A stretch of 64,000 bases of DNA from Anarhynchus alexandrinus (GCA_008711295.1 VUYV01000017.1:1023131-1087130); one strand, 5' to 3'. Counted from the first letter of the stretch, positions 49,540 through 62,240 are shown. Notes: generated by a model not told the origin, from the sequence alone. A program made the numbers and translations.

Positions 49540-49830
49540 AAAGCTGATTACTTTTGAAACAAGACTTTTCTACTGGTGCCACAATGACTGACATAAAGGC
49601 CGTTTTCCATCGCTTAATGAATTACTGCAGGAGCCAATAGCTTTTAGCACAGGTGGCCATTAGCTGCCGAGAAATAACTGACCCCAAGCTTATTATTTAT
49701 TGGCTGTAAGTGTCCAACCAGACAGTCATTACATCAGGTATGAAATAATGTCATTCCCTTTTTAATGCATTGAAAAGTTAGCGGCTGAACTGTCCATTGC
49801 CATGGATACGGCAGCCTGCTCCCAGGCAGT
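49540..49830. promoter_or_regulatory. Candidate conserved enhancer
   Basis: A dense set of classic developmental motifs in repeat-free DNA. They are a SOX-like ACAATG (49581-49586), a homeodomain dimer site TAATGAATTA (49615-49624, two TAAT half sites with a 2-bp spacer), CCAAT in GCCAATAG (about 49633), an E-box CAGGTG (49650-49655), a TTATTTATTGG stretch and an RFX X-box-like ATTGCCATGGATAC (49796-49809). The last marks a sharp shift to GC-richer sequence to the right. Conservation cannot be seen from one sequence. Confidence 0.3.
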
Positions 49831-50879
49831 GCCGGCCTCATCGCAGGGCACTGACCGCAGGAGGGACGTTTCCACCCTCTGCTGCCAGCACCGTCCTGCT
49901 TGTGCCAGAGGCAGGGAGTGCTGGAAAGGCAATTCTCCTGCCTGCTTTCAAAGCTTTTGCTTCTTCAGGTACAGACGGTCCTTTTCAAGGAGCACGCCGC
50001 TGCTCTGCAGTTGCGGCTTCAGACCGCAAAAGTGCAAATGGGAGGAAAGTCTTTACACTTTTCCTGACCGTGGGTGAAATTATTCTGATTCGAACCACAT
50101 TTGGGGTTAAGTTTAGAAAAAGTCGCAAACACCTTCCACAACAAGAAATGTCACCCATGAATTCAGATAGATTCTGGCTCTTGTGGGGAGCAATAGGGGA
50201 TCCCTGCCATCAGCTGTTGTCATGACAGTTTTTGGCTTTTGTATTTCCTGGTGTTCAAAGCAGGCCAGTTTCCTTCAAAGGGATAACTTTCAAGGAATCA
50301 GGGTACATTGCCCTTGAAACCGTATAGCGAAGGTGCTCTTTGTGCTGATTCAGCACGATTCCCAGGTTAGAGGACATACTGTTTCAATACTCCTGTCTAG
50401 GCAAGAAGGCTCTTCAAAGAAGAGGCTGAAGGAACCAGGCTGCGTGCACTGGGATGTGCACGGTGCCAATGGCTGTGATATAGATAGAGGCCACAATCGC
50501 ACACAGGCTGGAGTGAAGTGTTTCATATATTTTTAACACATATAACAGCTAAGCAGGTACTATGAGCTTTTTTACACAGTTCAAGCAGCCTACAACTGAG
50601 GCTTGCACTAAAATTAAACACTACTGAGTCACCTAAATCCGTGCCCATTACACAGAACCAGGGTTCTCATTAGCAGCCCTATCAACAAAGACTCAGTGAT
50701 ACACATTTGAAAATAGATCACATTCCAGTGTAGAGAATTTTATGATTATGCAGACTTCTGATTAAATAAGTTATATTATATTAAATTTTTCTAAGCTTCT
50801 TTTTTTCTGAAGAAATAACACAGATAATGTAATTTTACTTGCACATAACTAAAGCAAAAAACCTTGCATTTCTCCTTGA

Positions 50880-51350
50880 AGCTCATAAAGTTTCTGACAT
50901 TTTCTCCAGGTCAGAGACACTGCATGCAAATACCTGTTCTGCCATTCAGTCAGTGAGGCAAAACCTAAAATCAATCCCTTCCCTGGAATAATTGCTCCGC
51001 AAACAGAATGCATGTAATCCATTTTCATTATTAATACTTCAGTTAAGATTTGGGTACCGTATTTTACTTCTTATAATGAGCACAGTTTTACAATGGATGT
51101 GTGGAGTTTGCAGTACATAACATCACTGACAGCTGCAGAAGTCCCATCATGTGCAGCAGAGCCGGATTAAATATACTGCCCGTTTCTCTGGGCAGTAACA
51201 GAGTGTAGAGAGATAAATTTGCAACGTACGCTCACTTTACTGTATATGTGCAAACCTCATTTTCCCTGTTAATTCATCGCATGATCATATTTGTTACCAT
51301 TTTATTTATCCATGAAGCTACGTTCTTACTGTTACATTGAATCTCAGTTA
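50880..51350. promoter_or_regulatory. Candidate conserved non-coding element
   Basis: Repeat-free block with an octamer ATGCAAAT (50924-50931), an OTX/bicoid-type TAATCC (51015-51020), a CATTATTAAT run just after it, and CCGGATTAAAT near 51162. It reads like a developmental enhancer but has no independent support. Confidence 0.25.
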
Positions 51351-51479
51351 GGTAAAGAAAGATTACTAATCTGTGAGATCTACTGTGGTGACTGCTCTTG
51401 TGTGTCTCCAGATCCCAAAGATTTGGCAATGTAATTTCTAATACCCTCGTACAATTTGGGGTAAAGACCCTAGATTATG

Positions 51480-51800
51480 CACTTCACCCCCTAATTTTTT
51501 TGTACCATAGGGACGGGAGATTTTAATTTCTGTAGTAGCAGTCACTCGGCTGATTCATGGATTCATGATTTTCTTTGGTGCTAGCTATATCTTGAGAGGA
51601 GCAAACAGGAACCCAGAGGTCATTAAAATTAATCTCTCCACCTACTGCCTAGTTTACATTCAGGTTTTGATGCACTGGTGGAAAATATTTTCCTGTTTCA
51701 AACAAAGATTAATTCCTAATTGCCAGAGTCCCCATGGGGATGCTTTTGCTGCTGATTAAGAACTGCCTTAACAACTATTTTTTAAATTAAGCTTTTAAGT
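51480..51800. promoter_or_regulatory. Candidate conserved non-coding element
   Basis: Contains CATTAAAATTAATC (51622-51635), AACAAAGATTAATTCC (51702-51717, with a TCF/SOX-like CAAAG next to a TAAT core), CTAATTGCC and GCTGATTAAG. Many TAAT/ATTA cores lie within 300 bp, and no open frame has coding character. Confidence 0.22.
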
Positions 51801-52703
51801 TGCAGGCCTGGCATCATCCATGAGTCATCCTCCTCACTGACTGTTGGGTACTGCCGGGTCTGGTTTGAGCCTGGCTTTGTAGCACCGGTGCCTGTTTAAC
51901 GCTGATGAAACAGCAGCAGTGTTTTTGCATGAGGACAGCTAGGGGAGAAGGGCACGAAGGGAGCTTCTGGGGCTTCTGCGGGACAGGCCTTCACCTCACA
52001 CTGACCATTGCTGCTCATGGGGTGCTCAACAGCATGCTCCCTCAGCAGCACGCAGGCTGAAGAGGCAGGCAGGCTCTGCCCCCTTTCTTCTCCCAGGAGC
52101 AGTCCTTTGAGAGCAGAAGGTGCCTTATTTAGCGCGTTGGTGGGAGGGTGCACTGCAGAGGCAGTGCTGAATGTGGATCAGTAGAAATAACTGTGCTTCT
52201 GAGGGTTTTCAGATGGCCATTTGTTCACATGCACAAAACTGTAGGTGGAAAAGCAAAATGAGGGGGACAAACAAAATTTAATTTTCAGCCACTGCGAGGG
52301 TGTGAGTGGTAAATCTTCTCAACATGAAGGGATTCACTTTTCCATCCTTTGTTTCACTGTTTTCTATAATTTCTNTCTATCCTAATGCAATCTATAGGGT
52401 GGGCTCTCAGGTCCCATGTGTAAATATCTAATGGCTACCACATAACTTCAGGAAGGCATGAAGATGAAGCATGAGGCTGATGTTTGTTCCTGAGAGATTT
52501 CCTCCCATAGCTTGGATGCTAGGTTTCATGTCACGTTGCCATGTTTCTCCACAGAATATGCAAGAAATATCTATATTTCTATCTTCACAAGTGGACCTCT
52601 TGCTGTAACAGAAAGGTGCACAAAACCAGAAGCATGTTTGGAACTTCATGGATCTCTGTTTGCTTAAGATACATGTAACTCTAGTAGCATGTAGCTGCTC
52701 AGG

Positions 52704-52735
52704 ACAAAAAACAAAACAAACCAAAACAAAACAAG
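52704..52735. repeat. A-rich CAAAA repeat
   Basis: CAAAAAACAAAACAAACCAA and onward: imperfect AAAAC units over about 30 bp. Confidence 0.8.
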
Positions 52736-53605
52736 CAGTGAATGATCACAAGATTGTTGTTCTCTGACTGTAGGGAAATCTTTTAATCTCCCATAACAGA
52801 CTATTCTCTAACTAAATGCCCTGGTCCAGTCTCTGTGAAGCAGTGGACTGTGCAGAGACAGAAATAGCAGTGGGAAAGAATGCACATTGGGGAGCACATT
52901 CCTCCCACCGCCCTTGAGATACTGAAGAAACAGAAGGGGAAATCTCCTTCAAACTGGAACCAAGCCATCCACAGCAAAACTTTCATGAGAAAGGGGCTAT
53001 TAGCAATGTCCAGTATTGAAGCCCAGCTTCTAATCTGTGCCAGGCTTTTATTAGGATTCACTCACAAAAAAACCCATGTATTAAGGCTATTATATCAAGG
53101 AGACAGCGAATTTTGCATCTTGTACAGAAAGTGCTTCATTTTTAAAGTATTAGGCTTGACTCCCAACAGCGGGTACAGTGCAGATCCCAAAAAGACACTC
53201 AAACACCATCTGCCCTGTGGAGGGTGCAGCCTGTCCTTGGTACCACCCAGAGGGAGGAGAAAGAACAGACCCTGCTCTTGCAAAGGAGAGAGAGAGATCC
53301 TCTCCAGCACTCAAGTTTGTGGTCGCAGGCACAAGATCAAAAGGCAGTATAGTCTTTAATATGGGAAGAAGAATGTGTAATTCATGATGAAGTTTATCCA
53401 ACAAAAAGGCTCTTTTCCCTAGAAGCAACCAGTGTTGGTCCTCCCTCTCCTCTGTCGCGATTTTTTTGTTCAGAAACCTATTCAGGACTCAGACAGCAGA
53501 AGCAAAACAAGATGGGATTTCCCTCCCCTACCCCCCCACCCCACTGGCATGATTTTTATCACATAACAGCCAATCTAAATAGTGTTCAGTGCAGTGCAAA
53601 TCATA

Positions 53606-53619
53606 ATTTGCATGCAAAT
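53606..53619. promoter_or_regulatory. Palindromic double octamer site
   Basis: ATTTGCATGCAAAT is a perfect 14-bp palindrome made of two overlapping octamer words (ATTTGCAT and ATGCAAAT). POU-domain proteins bind each half, and such an arrangement could seat a dimer. Site use is inferred. Confidence 0.4.
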
Positions 53620-55094
53620 GTGAAGACAGCGTTACCACAGGAATGAAGTCTGTTGAGGTATAGGGCAAGGAGAAGCTGGTTGCTCTCTTCTGAACAGGCC
53701 CAAGTGGTGCAGCAAGAGGTTCACAGATTCAGGGAGTTGGGGGAGTATCACTCCTGCTTTTGCCAAACTCTTAGCTTTGACTTTACTGCCCAGTAGGAGA
53801 CATTTTCAGATTCAGGAAGCCAACAGGGAGTTAGCAGAAAGGAGATTTGTCCTGTACCCAAACAGTCAAGTGGTTCAGACCAGCCTTGTACTTTTTATAT
53901 GAAAGCAGAAACATCTGCGTACTCTCCAGCTGGCATTGGGTCTCTATTTACCATCATTCCTCAGCTTCAGAGAAGCAGTAAATGACGCCTTGCCCATACA
54001 AAGACCGGGGCTTCATGGGAAGACAAATTTAGCCTGCTGCCTGCTGCATTACCTTGGCCCTTTGGATTCAGACCGCTGAAAATACCCAAAAGCTTGTTTC
54101 CACGGCTTTTATACTATGCCCCAAAGTCACATCATAATCATCTAGCCAGCACTGCTGGTACCTTCATATCCCTGTGCTGGAGGCAAGGCCATCCAAACGC
54201 ACTAATGTACTACACAGCACTGATTACCATTTCCCAGCAGTGTGCAGCTGACATGGGTGATGGAGGTATTCTGTCCTGACACCTTTCCCATTCCCACGAG
54301 AGCATCAGAGCACGCTGTCAAAAGAGCTCACTTGTCAACTGACAACCATCCATGCTAAACAACTGGGTGCAGCTCTATAAAAGATTTTTGTCATGTGCTC
54401 CTATGCCTGTGTTTTAAATCCCCCATCTTGTTTTCATCACTAATTGTTAATAACCCTTCACTGGTTGCTGAAAGCTGATGGTATGCAGCAAACACACGTG
54501 TCCAGCTGTGTTTGTGAAACACAAGGATATCAATTTGATCTAAGTATTGTTCTCATCTCGGCTGTCCGTACTTTGTGCACCCTTATCTAAGTTGCTCCAG
54601 CACTTCATACCTTCTGTTTCTCCCGCTGCTCCGCGTCAATATTGTCTGTTTACTCTGCAGAGAACATACAGGCTTTAATTGCACAACAGTGAGTACAACA
54701 GGGCCCCAAACTTGGCTAGGGCTTTTGGTGTAGAGAGTCCCTCCTGCAGATAAGGCTTGAATTTTAGCATTATTCTGGACTCAGGCTGAAAGATGCACAC
54801 ATTCAGTCTAGTATTCAAAGTCAACAAATAGCAAGGTGACAGATACCTACTTCTGCCTTTTGGTATGTAAGCAAAGGAATTAGCAGGCTGTAACCACACT
54901 GGCGTGCAGAGCCTGGAACAGACTCTGGAACTGACAGGCATTGATGTTTGTGTCAGCTGAAAAAGAAAGCCGCAACAAAAAATGCAGAAAAAAGAACAGC
55001 AATACTTCAGAAAGTTTCCCGTTGAAAACAAGGAAATTTCAGCTACTGGCAGAACACATCAGCTGAAATTTCCAAAGAGCAGAAGGACCAATTT

Positions 55095-55250
55095 TAAAGT
55101 GCTCAGCATGCCCAGTCAGGGCCAGGTTTTCAATTTAGCTCAGTTCCCATGGAGGCAGCTAAACAAGAGCCAGATTTTTAAAATCACACTGTATCCAGCT
55201 GTTTCCAATGCAATAATTCTGGCCCAGTTTTTAAACCGAGCTCAGCACCA
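55095..55250. repeat. Short internally repeated segment
   Basis: A word of the form GCCAG-TTTT-AA recurs three times at about 50-bp intervals: GGGCCAGGTTTTCAATTT (55119-55136), GAGCCAGATTTTTAAAAT (55167-55184) and GGCCCAGTTTTTAAACCG (55221-55238). The first and third are each followed by AGCTCAG, and GTGCTCAGCATG precedes the first. The words recall the GGCCAGATTTTCAAA-type ancient repeats found widely in reptile genomes, but I cannot name a family. Confidence 0.35.
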
Positions 55251-56070
55251 CCCAACAGGCTGTGTCATTTCAAAAGCTTGCCCTCAGTGACTTCACACCT
55301 GGGGTGATTGCTTCACTGGCTACCTGTCAGAGGCTCAGGTCACCTCCATTTCTGTCTTCTTGCTCCCTTTCTGAGACCTGATGTGGTCTGAACTATCAAA
55401 TAACTATTCTGTGTATACGTAGAGAGGGAATATCAAGAAATGCACCACATAAACTGTGGCATGGTGAGCTTCACAGCTCTGCCAATTTACCATGGGTTTT
55501 TGAGCAGCAAGAGACAGCATTATGTTTTGACCTGCCAATCATGCTTACTCATGTCAAATTATGTCATCTTCCAAATGTCTGAGTTTGGAGGTCTCAACCT
55601 ATTTTGACATGCAGATGAAGCCAAGAGTTTCTTTCTCCTGAAGCCTGCAGGAAAGCTGAAAAGACAGCTGATGCCATGATTCAGTGAAGGCTGTGTGTCA
55701 GGTGACATAAAACATTATCTGGATATCTACACATTCATAGAAGCCGCAGTCTTCCTTCATCAGCATGTCAGTGTGAAGCCTTTCAAGGGCTGGAGTAACC
55801 CTCTCCTAGGAGAAGACATCCTGGGAGTCCTAAGCCACACACAGCTCCTGTACTCTCTCTCTCCAACTTTCTGGGATCTTGTAAGAAGAAGTCAATAGAC
55901 AGCCGATATGGATGGGAAGGGTAACGTCTTCTGCACTAGCGCTTACTGTCTGGTGGTGCTTGCGTAAGCAGAGAGGTGCAATTCAGTGTAGGGGATTAAG
56001 CGCAGAAATTCTCAGAAGTGGAGTGGTCTACCGGAAGAAAAGAAAAATCAGAGTAGTTTCCTTTTTTGAG

Positions 56071-56134
56071 GGTTGTTTTTGTTGTTTTGGTGGTTTTTTT
56101 GTTTGTTTGTTTTGTTTTGTTTTGTTTTTTCTTT
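56071..56134. repeat. TTTTG/TTTG microsatellite
   Basis: A long imperfect run of GTTTT, GTTTG and TTTTG units, about 64 bp in all. It might be the reverse-strand tail of an old retroposon, but no body is seen beside it. Confidence 0.85.
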
Positions 56135-57898
56135 TAAGTGAAGATCCAGGAGACACACAGGGAAGGACAGAAAACAGAGTTGATCAAAAAGGCAGCCCAC
56201 CACACAGCCTCAGGCCGCACACACTGAGGCATGGTTAGCTGAAGACAATTTTCTGCTTTCAAAGCTGGTTTAAAATGTCTGTTACTCAAACCAAACTCCC
56301 TGAAACAAGAGAGGGCTTGAAATGCAGGTGAATTTCAGTCTTTTTAAAAAAAAGATGCTGTTGTTCATTTCCCTGTTGGAGAGGGATGTATCTCCCCATT
56401 TGAAGCTTCCTCCTCTGTCATTCCTTCCTCTCATTTCCTCGAGCCCCCTTGCTGTGTGACCGTGTGACACACAGCCATTCGGTGAGAATCGAGAGAGATA
56501 TTGGCAGTTTGGGAGCTGTTGTTCCTGCTTATGTATGCAAAGAACATAATTGCTAAGTGCATCATCTGTTGTAATTTACACATCCATACACAGCATAGAT
56601 CAGGGTAGTCTTCACATAAGGACGCAGTGCCTTATTTTCTTCTTCTCTGCTTTTCTGGACAGGAAGATATTAGGTGTCCTGGACCTCATTGTGCGAGGTG
56701 CTGCACAAATGCCCTAAAAGGTGTTCCCTGCCCCAAACAGCTCACACTCCCAATAAGCTGCAGAGAACCAGGACAGGAGACAGTATTCCTTTAACTCTGC
56801 CACTTCACACACAGGCAGTGCAACTGTTTGAAATGTCTTGGCTAAAATCATATATGGAGGCCTGCAGCAGGTGTGAGAGGTCAGCAACAGCAAACCCATC
56901 ATTACAAAACCACTCTGCAGTCACAGACCCACCAAAGCAAGAGCTATGTTGCTCCCAAACATTGTCTAAGCAGGAGGCAACCAAGGAGCAGCCAGTGAAT
57001 ACTGGTCTGCAAGACAAAAATAGCAGCTCTGTAATAATAAGATGACAAAATCCTTGAAAAAAGTATTCAAGACTGTGAGAGGGATTTCCAATTGGCTTCC
57101 CTGTCAACTGTTTTAACTTTCACTGTCACAGCAATTTGGCTTCTTGTGATCTTCTGCAGCAGAAGCCAAGCCAAGGTGTTCTCCTTTAAAACCTTCGGAT
57201 GCAGGTCAGACAGAGAGCCTCCCTGAAAGTTTCTGGGAGAAAGCCTCCCAGAAACCATCACTGTGCTCTAGGATGGCAGGGAAGGGGGGTTGCCATTTCC
57301 TTCCCACTCCCTTTAAGTTAATCTGCAGCTCCCAGTGTGCATTGAATTCCTTCACCAGGTTGCACCTCTTGCACAAGGTTCCCCAGTTACACAGATGTTT
57401 ATGTTTGGATCCTTTACTCATCGGCTTCTGACTGTATTGTCTCAGGGGATGATGTGGAGCCTCATCTCTTTCCCTGGTGCCTGGGGTGCTACATCTCTGT
57501 TTAAGCAGACATTAAGAAGAGAAAGTTTCCCCTCAGGCAGCTTTCTTTAAAACAACACTGGATCTTGTGCAGATACAAGGAGGGCCTGCTGAGTGTCCAC
57601 TACAGTTGGCATGCCAGTTCCCTCCCAACCTGGCTCTTCTGCTTAGTGAAGCAGAAAGCTGCAGTCTTGGATGCTACCTTGTGTGCAGCACCACCAGAAG
57701 CAGGGGAGCTGGGGGCTCTCTTGAAGCACCGGGCATTTTCCACACACGTGCTTTCAGGTGATGCTTTGCATGTTCATGCAAAGTACTTCATTTGCTCCAA
57801 GTGTGCCAAGGGGATGTGGCCCCCAGGCAGAGTCATAGCCACTAGAGGGCATTTGAAGGACACCAGATCAATGGGTAGCAGGCAACTAGCCACCAGAC

Positions 57899-58185
57899 AG
57901 AATCACACAGAATCACAGAATGGTAGGGGTTGGAAGGGACCTTCAGAGATCATCTATTCCAACCCCCGTGCTAAAGCAGATTGCACAGGATCTCATCCAG
58001 GCAGGTGAATATCTTCAGAGAAGGAGACTCCACAACCTCTCTGGGCAGCCCATTCAGTGCTCTTTCACCTTTGAAGTAAAGTTTTTCCTCACGTTGAGCT
58101 GGAATATCCCGTGTTCCAGTTTGTGCCTGTTGACCCTTGTCACTGAACACCACTGAAAAGAGTCTGGCCCCATCCTCAAGCCACC
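57899..58185 (-). mobile_element. CR1 LINE 3' end fragment
   Basis: Minus-strand CR1. The plus strand begins CAGAATCACACAGAATCACA at 57899, then GGTTGGAAGGGACCTTCAGA and the ATCATCTATTCCAACCCC block. A minus-strand frame reads LNGLPREVVESPSLKIF, the standard C-terminal end of CR1 ORF2. The match runs through GAAAAGAGTCTGGCCCCATC (58156-58175) and fades by about 58185. The terminal tail is built on ATTCTGTG rather than ATTCTATG, a subfamily or mutational difference. Confidence 0.9.
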
Positions 58186-59829
58186 CCTGCCTGTGCGACC
58201 CACTGTGCCAAGCTACAGCGTGCGGGAAACAGTCTTATCCCAGTGCCTTTCTCATTCTGCCTTTCTGCAGTCCCCCCTGGGCGCTCTGGGTTAGTGGTTT
58301 ACAGCAGGCGTGGAATATGTTGTTCCCATGGTATATCTGGATCTGCTGCTTCAAATGGGCAGTAGCTGAGGTGGAGCAATGCTGCTGAATAGGGCACTGA
58401 ATAATGACACCTCTTTTGATTGCACTCTTCGAAATAGTTATGGGTGTACATATCAGACATAGCTTTGTTTATCTGTTTTAATCAGCTGCCCATGACACCG
58501 TCAATTAGTTTTCCTTGACATTAAGTCAGAAGTCCATGATTTTCATACCTTTTTCCATCTGGTCTCTCTCAGTGGAGGGATCTGTGCTCAAAGGGCAATA
58601 TCTAGCTAGAGCATCCACCCACACTCTCCACACCAACCTCTTTCAAGTCCATTTCCGTAGATGAAGGAATTGAACATGGCCTCCTGTATTCTAGATGAAG
58701 GCCATGGCCTTCAAAACACAAAATATTTGCAGGGACTTCACCACCATGTAACTGTGTTCCATCCAAAGAGAATGCCTGACACAAACCATATGAATCCTTT
58801 CAGTCAAGCTTAAACAACTCCCCTGGTGGTCCTCTTTTCTTCCTCTCTTTTTTAATTATTTTTTTTTTTTAATTGAAGCAGACCAACATTACAGAAGTAG
58901 CAATGGGAGTACATGCACTTGCACAGTGGATTTCTGTGCAGCTGAGTTCCCATAGGAGAAGTTTGCATTAAGGCATTCCAGGTTTGTACGGTTGGCAGCT
59001 GCTCTGTATGTGTTGGAGAAAAGAGAAAGGCAGGATGAGGATGAGCTTCCACATGCTGTGGGCCAGGAAATATTAGAACAAGAATGCCTGGGTTGCTACT
59101 TACCTGTTGTCAGGCATTTTTGGAGTCTGAGAATGACCAAGTGTTATCTCAATTATCTCCTGATCGAATTGCCTGGCAAAACTCCAGATTCCTGAAGAGG
59201 ACCAGGAGCCTTGCAGGGTTGGTGCCAGGAAACCTAATGCTTTCCATAGACATGAGAGACAGGACACCAAGCCAGCATTGAATAAGACAGGTCAGACTCT
59301 ACAAAAGCAAAAGGGGAAACAGCATGTCTATCCCTCAGACATCCTCAAGTGGGGTCAGTTGGATTTGTGGTGGGGATTGGGAGCCCCAAGGGCACAAAAC
59401 CAGAGTGAGACTCAGCCTCTATGGCTGGTGTGGCAGCACAACACCGTGACTCATCACTACGTGTCAGGATGCAGCTGGTGTGGTGTGGGAGTGGTAGGGT
59501 GTCTTTAGCTCAGGACACACACATTTGTGGTGGTGTGAGCACCTGTCTACTCCTGGGGACAATCCTGCTGGACACGTGATGTAGTAATGGTGCACTTCTG
59601 CTTCTTGCTGTGGTTGCTGCACCACCCTTCAGCTTTCAGGAGCTTGGTTTGAGCACATCAAGCTTTACAGTCAAGAGAGGCACTTTTACAGACATTCACT
59701 CCTGAAGTCTCGACAACATCTCGGGAGTCAGTACCGGGATTATTTTTATGTCAGAGGTAGGGACAAGAGTTGTTTCCTGGGACACAGTAGCAGACCTGTG
59801 GATAGAGCCCGAGAAACTTGATACATGAT

Positions 59830-60300
59830 TCTGAGTCCAGCATCTAGCTTTTTATGTAACAAATTAGCTTTCACAGGCGTTGAACTAACTGTCTCCACTC
59901 ATGGATTAAGACGTGGCAAACCACAAACTGAGCTAATTGGTATATTTTTCCCTTAAAAAGAGATTAAAAGAACACTTGTACTGGGAAGTGTGAGTGATAC
60001 ATTCTGCCTGGAGGAAAACAAATGATCTCTCCAGCAGGCAGACTCAGACCCCCAGGGCTCCGAAGGGAACTCAGGTTAACACTTTCTTGTTTTAGACAGT
60101 TGAGGATTTGAGAGGGCTGATTTGAGGCGGGAGCGATGGGGAAAATACTCTCCTTTCTTTCTCTTCACTTACATAACTGTCACATAACAGCTGCCGAACA
60201 GGCTTCCTCAAAGTCATTATGGCAAATGCAGATTACATATCACACGCAACAGGCAGTTCCTGCAAATCTTGACAGGTCCATCCCCTGATGATATACTGGT
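59830..60300. promoter_or_regulatory. Candidate conserved non-coding element
   Basis: Repeat-free DNA with CAAATTAGC (59860-59868), GAGCTAATTGG (59931-59941), an AAAGAGATTAAAAG stretch, and CAAATGCAGATTAC near 60225. Motif density and lack of repeats suggest regulatory DNA; conservation is untested. Confidence 0.22.
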
Positions 60301-61829
60301 TTCAGGGAGGCCATAGATGCCATTGCTGATCAATAAGCTGTAGCTTTCTCCCCCCTCCGCCCCCAGCATGGGGTGCTGCTTGGAAGGAGGACTGAATTCA
60401 ATAAATTATTTCTTTCCTAGAATGAACAAAGGGCACTTGAGTTACATGGTTAAAACCATGTGGAAGCCCTAAGATACCACCTTTGTGGAATCTTCCTGCC
60501 TTGTGGTGTGTGACTCTTACCCTTGCAATGTGATGGGGACACATGGCTGCCATGTCCCGGTGAAGTCAGCATGAAAAGGTTAATTTTGTAACATCAGAGA
60601 GGAATGGAACAAAGGCAGAAATAGGCTTTCAGCATAGCCACAAAAAAAATCCTGTGTTTGAAAGGTGTATTTGCTCTCCTACATCGGTACAAGTGTGGGA
60701 AGCGCTTGGTTACAGAACCTTCAAGCAGGACCAGTGAAAGATTAGGTTCTGCAGGAATTAACTTTATACTATAACTTGGTATTCTGCAGAAATTGAATAT
60801 GTTATTGCTATTGTAGTGGAGCTATGGGAAAGTGGAGCTACTGAATGTACAGAAATCATAATCCTTACATGGGTTTATATCAAGATTACATCAGGAGGAA
60901 TAAGGGCTAAAGGTGAACATTTGTCAGACAGTAAATACAAACTGAGCATACCGTACACTGACTTCTGAATAAATAAATACAAGGTGAAGTAATTTCTTAA
61001 GTTACCCAAAGCATCTTTCTGACCTGCATTTGCAGAGAGGGCCGTTCACCTTAGTGTATAAAACAGGGTTCGGTGATGGGCACACACCACAGTATTTGTC
61101 AGTATTTGCATGAGTATTTGTGCTAATGCACTTACTAAAACTAGTTGAGAAGCCTGTTTGTGGGGGCATCACAAAAATATTTAGGTAAAAATGAATGTTC
61201 TTATAATTATTTTTTTTTTCTGGTGATAACATTTGCTGTCATAAGATGATAATGAGCTCTGCTGTGAAGCCTTTGAGAGTCCAAGTGTAACGTGTAGCCC
61301 TGAATTTTGTCATCTTCCTGGTAGGAACATAGAGGAATATTTGGAGGTGTTTATGTTTGCTGGCAAAAGACCTAGTTTCCTACAGTTAGATGTATTAGCT
61401 ACTTGTAGATTTTAAACCATTTTCTAAGCAGCTATTTCTATTTTATTTAGGGCTAATCCCGCATCAAAATCCTTAGCCTTCTCCTCCAACCCCTTTATTC
61501 AGCCTGCTGGAAGAAAGGTCTGTGCTCTGCTTTTTGTGCAGCCAAGGGTCTCTTGGGAGGCAAATCTTGGTGAGTGAGGAGAGTGCCCCCAGAAGGCACA
61601 CATGAGCCTGAAGTGTAGAGCAGCTTCTGACTTTGATGGGCTTCCTTTCATTCCGGTCCTAATCCCACCTCCTACACTGGTATTTGGAGTGCATAAGCAA
61701 CTTAATGTAAGGTTTTTATGCCGCTCAAAATGAGACTTAATTATACAAAATAACATTTTTGGCTGGGTAGAGGGACGAGGACTCAATTACACTTTGGCCA
61801 CCACATTTTTTCAATATTGTAGTCACAAG

Positions 61830-62240
61830 GACCTTTCTAGGAAAAGTAAATTGCAGGTGAAGCAGCTTAGTGAGAAGAGCACTGTTTTTCTGTACCTCAT
61901 CCATAGAAACAAATAATCGCTAATACCGTGAATTGAGCAGATTTCTAGTGTAGCTGGCCGAGGCAAGTATTTGCCTTCTGCTGAACACCTTCTGTTGCTC
62001 TCTGCAAACACAAGCTGCTAGAATGACCTCAGCACCTCTTTAGCTTTTATTCAAAGTCACCAAGATGTTTATGATTCGGTTTCCTCCCCCATCTCAGCAA
62101 TAAATACCTACACAGCAAAGGCCTGTAAATCTGCCATTCAAGCAGCGAAAACAACAACATGCCAATCCAATAAATGACTCCCTCACATTGTTTTTATTAT
62201 ACAAAGAGTGCTTTTTCTGTGCTCCATCCAAGAACGCCAT
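61830..62240. promoter_or_regulatory. Candidate conserved non-coding element
   Basis: Contains AAATAATCGCTAATACCGTG (about 61911-61930), which is CpG-bearing in AT-rich DNA, and a run of AATAAA/CCAATAAATGACTC words (62099-62180). The retained CpGs outside an island are unusual and may mark constraint. No coding frame fits. Confidence 0.2.

Larger units (their letters stand above)
47736..57898. other. Non-coding DNA, repeat-poor, motif-rich blocks
   Basis: About 10 kb without recognised LINE, LTR or exon. Features listed separately are a T/G tract (48293-48326), three candidate conserved elements between 49540 and 51800, an AAAAC-type repeat (52704-52735), an octamer palindrome (53606-53619), an internally repetitive segment (55095-55250) and a TTTTG repeat (56071-56134). 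An unresolved base lies at 52375. ORFs of 142 codons (49797-50225) and 159 codons (52880-53359) have no domain and look accidental. Confidence 0.5.

Noticed and set aside
49797..50225. 142-codon plus-strand ORF
   Set aside because: It lies in a GC-richer patch next to the candidate enhancer, with no domain and a second frame open in parallel.
52880..53359. 159-codon plus-strand ORF
   Set aside because: No recognisable domain, and overlapping open frames on both strands suggest chance.
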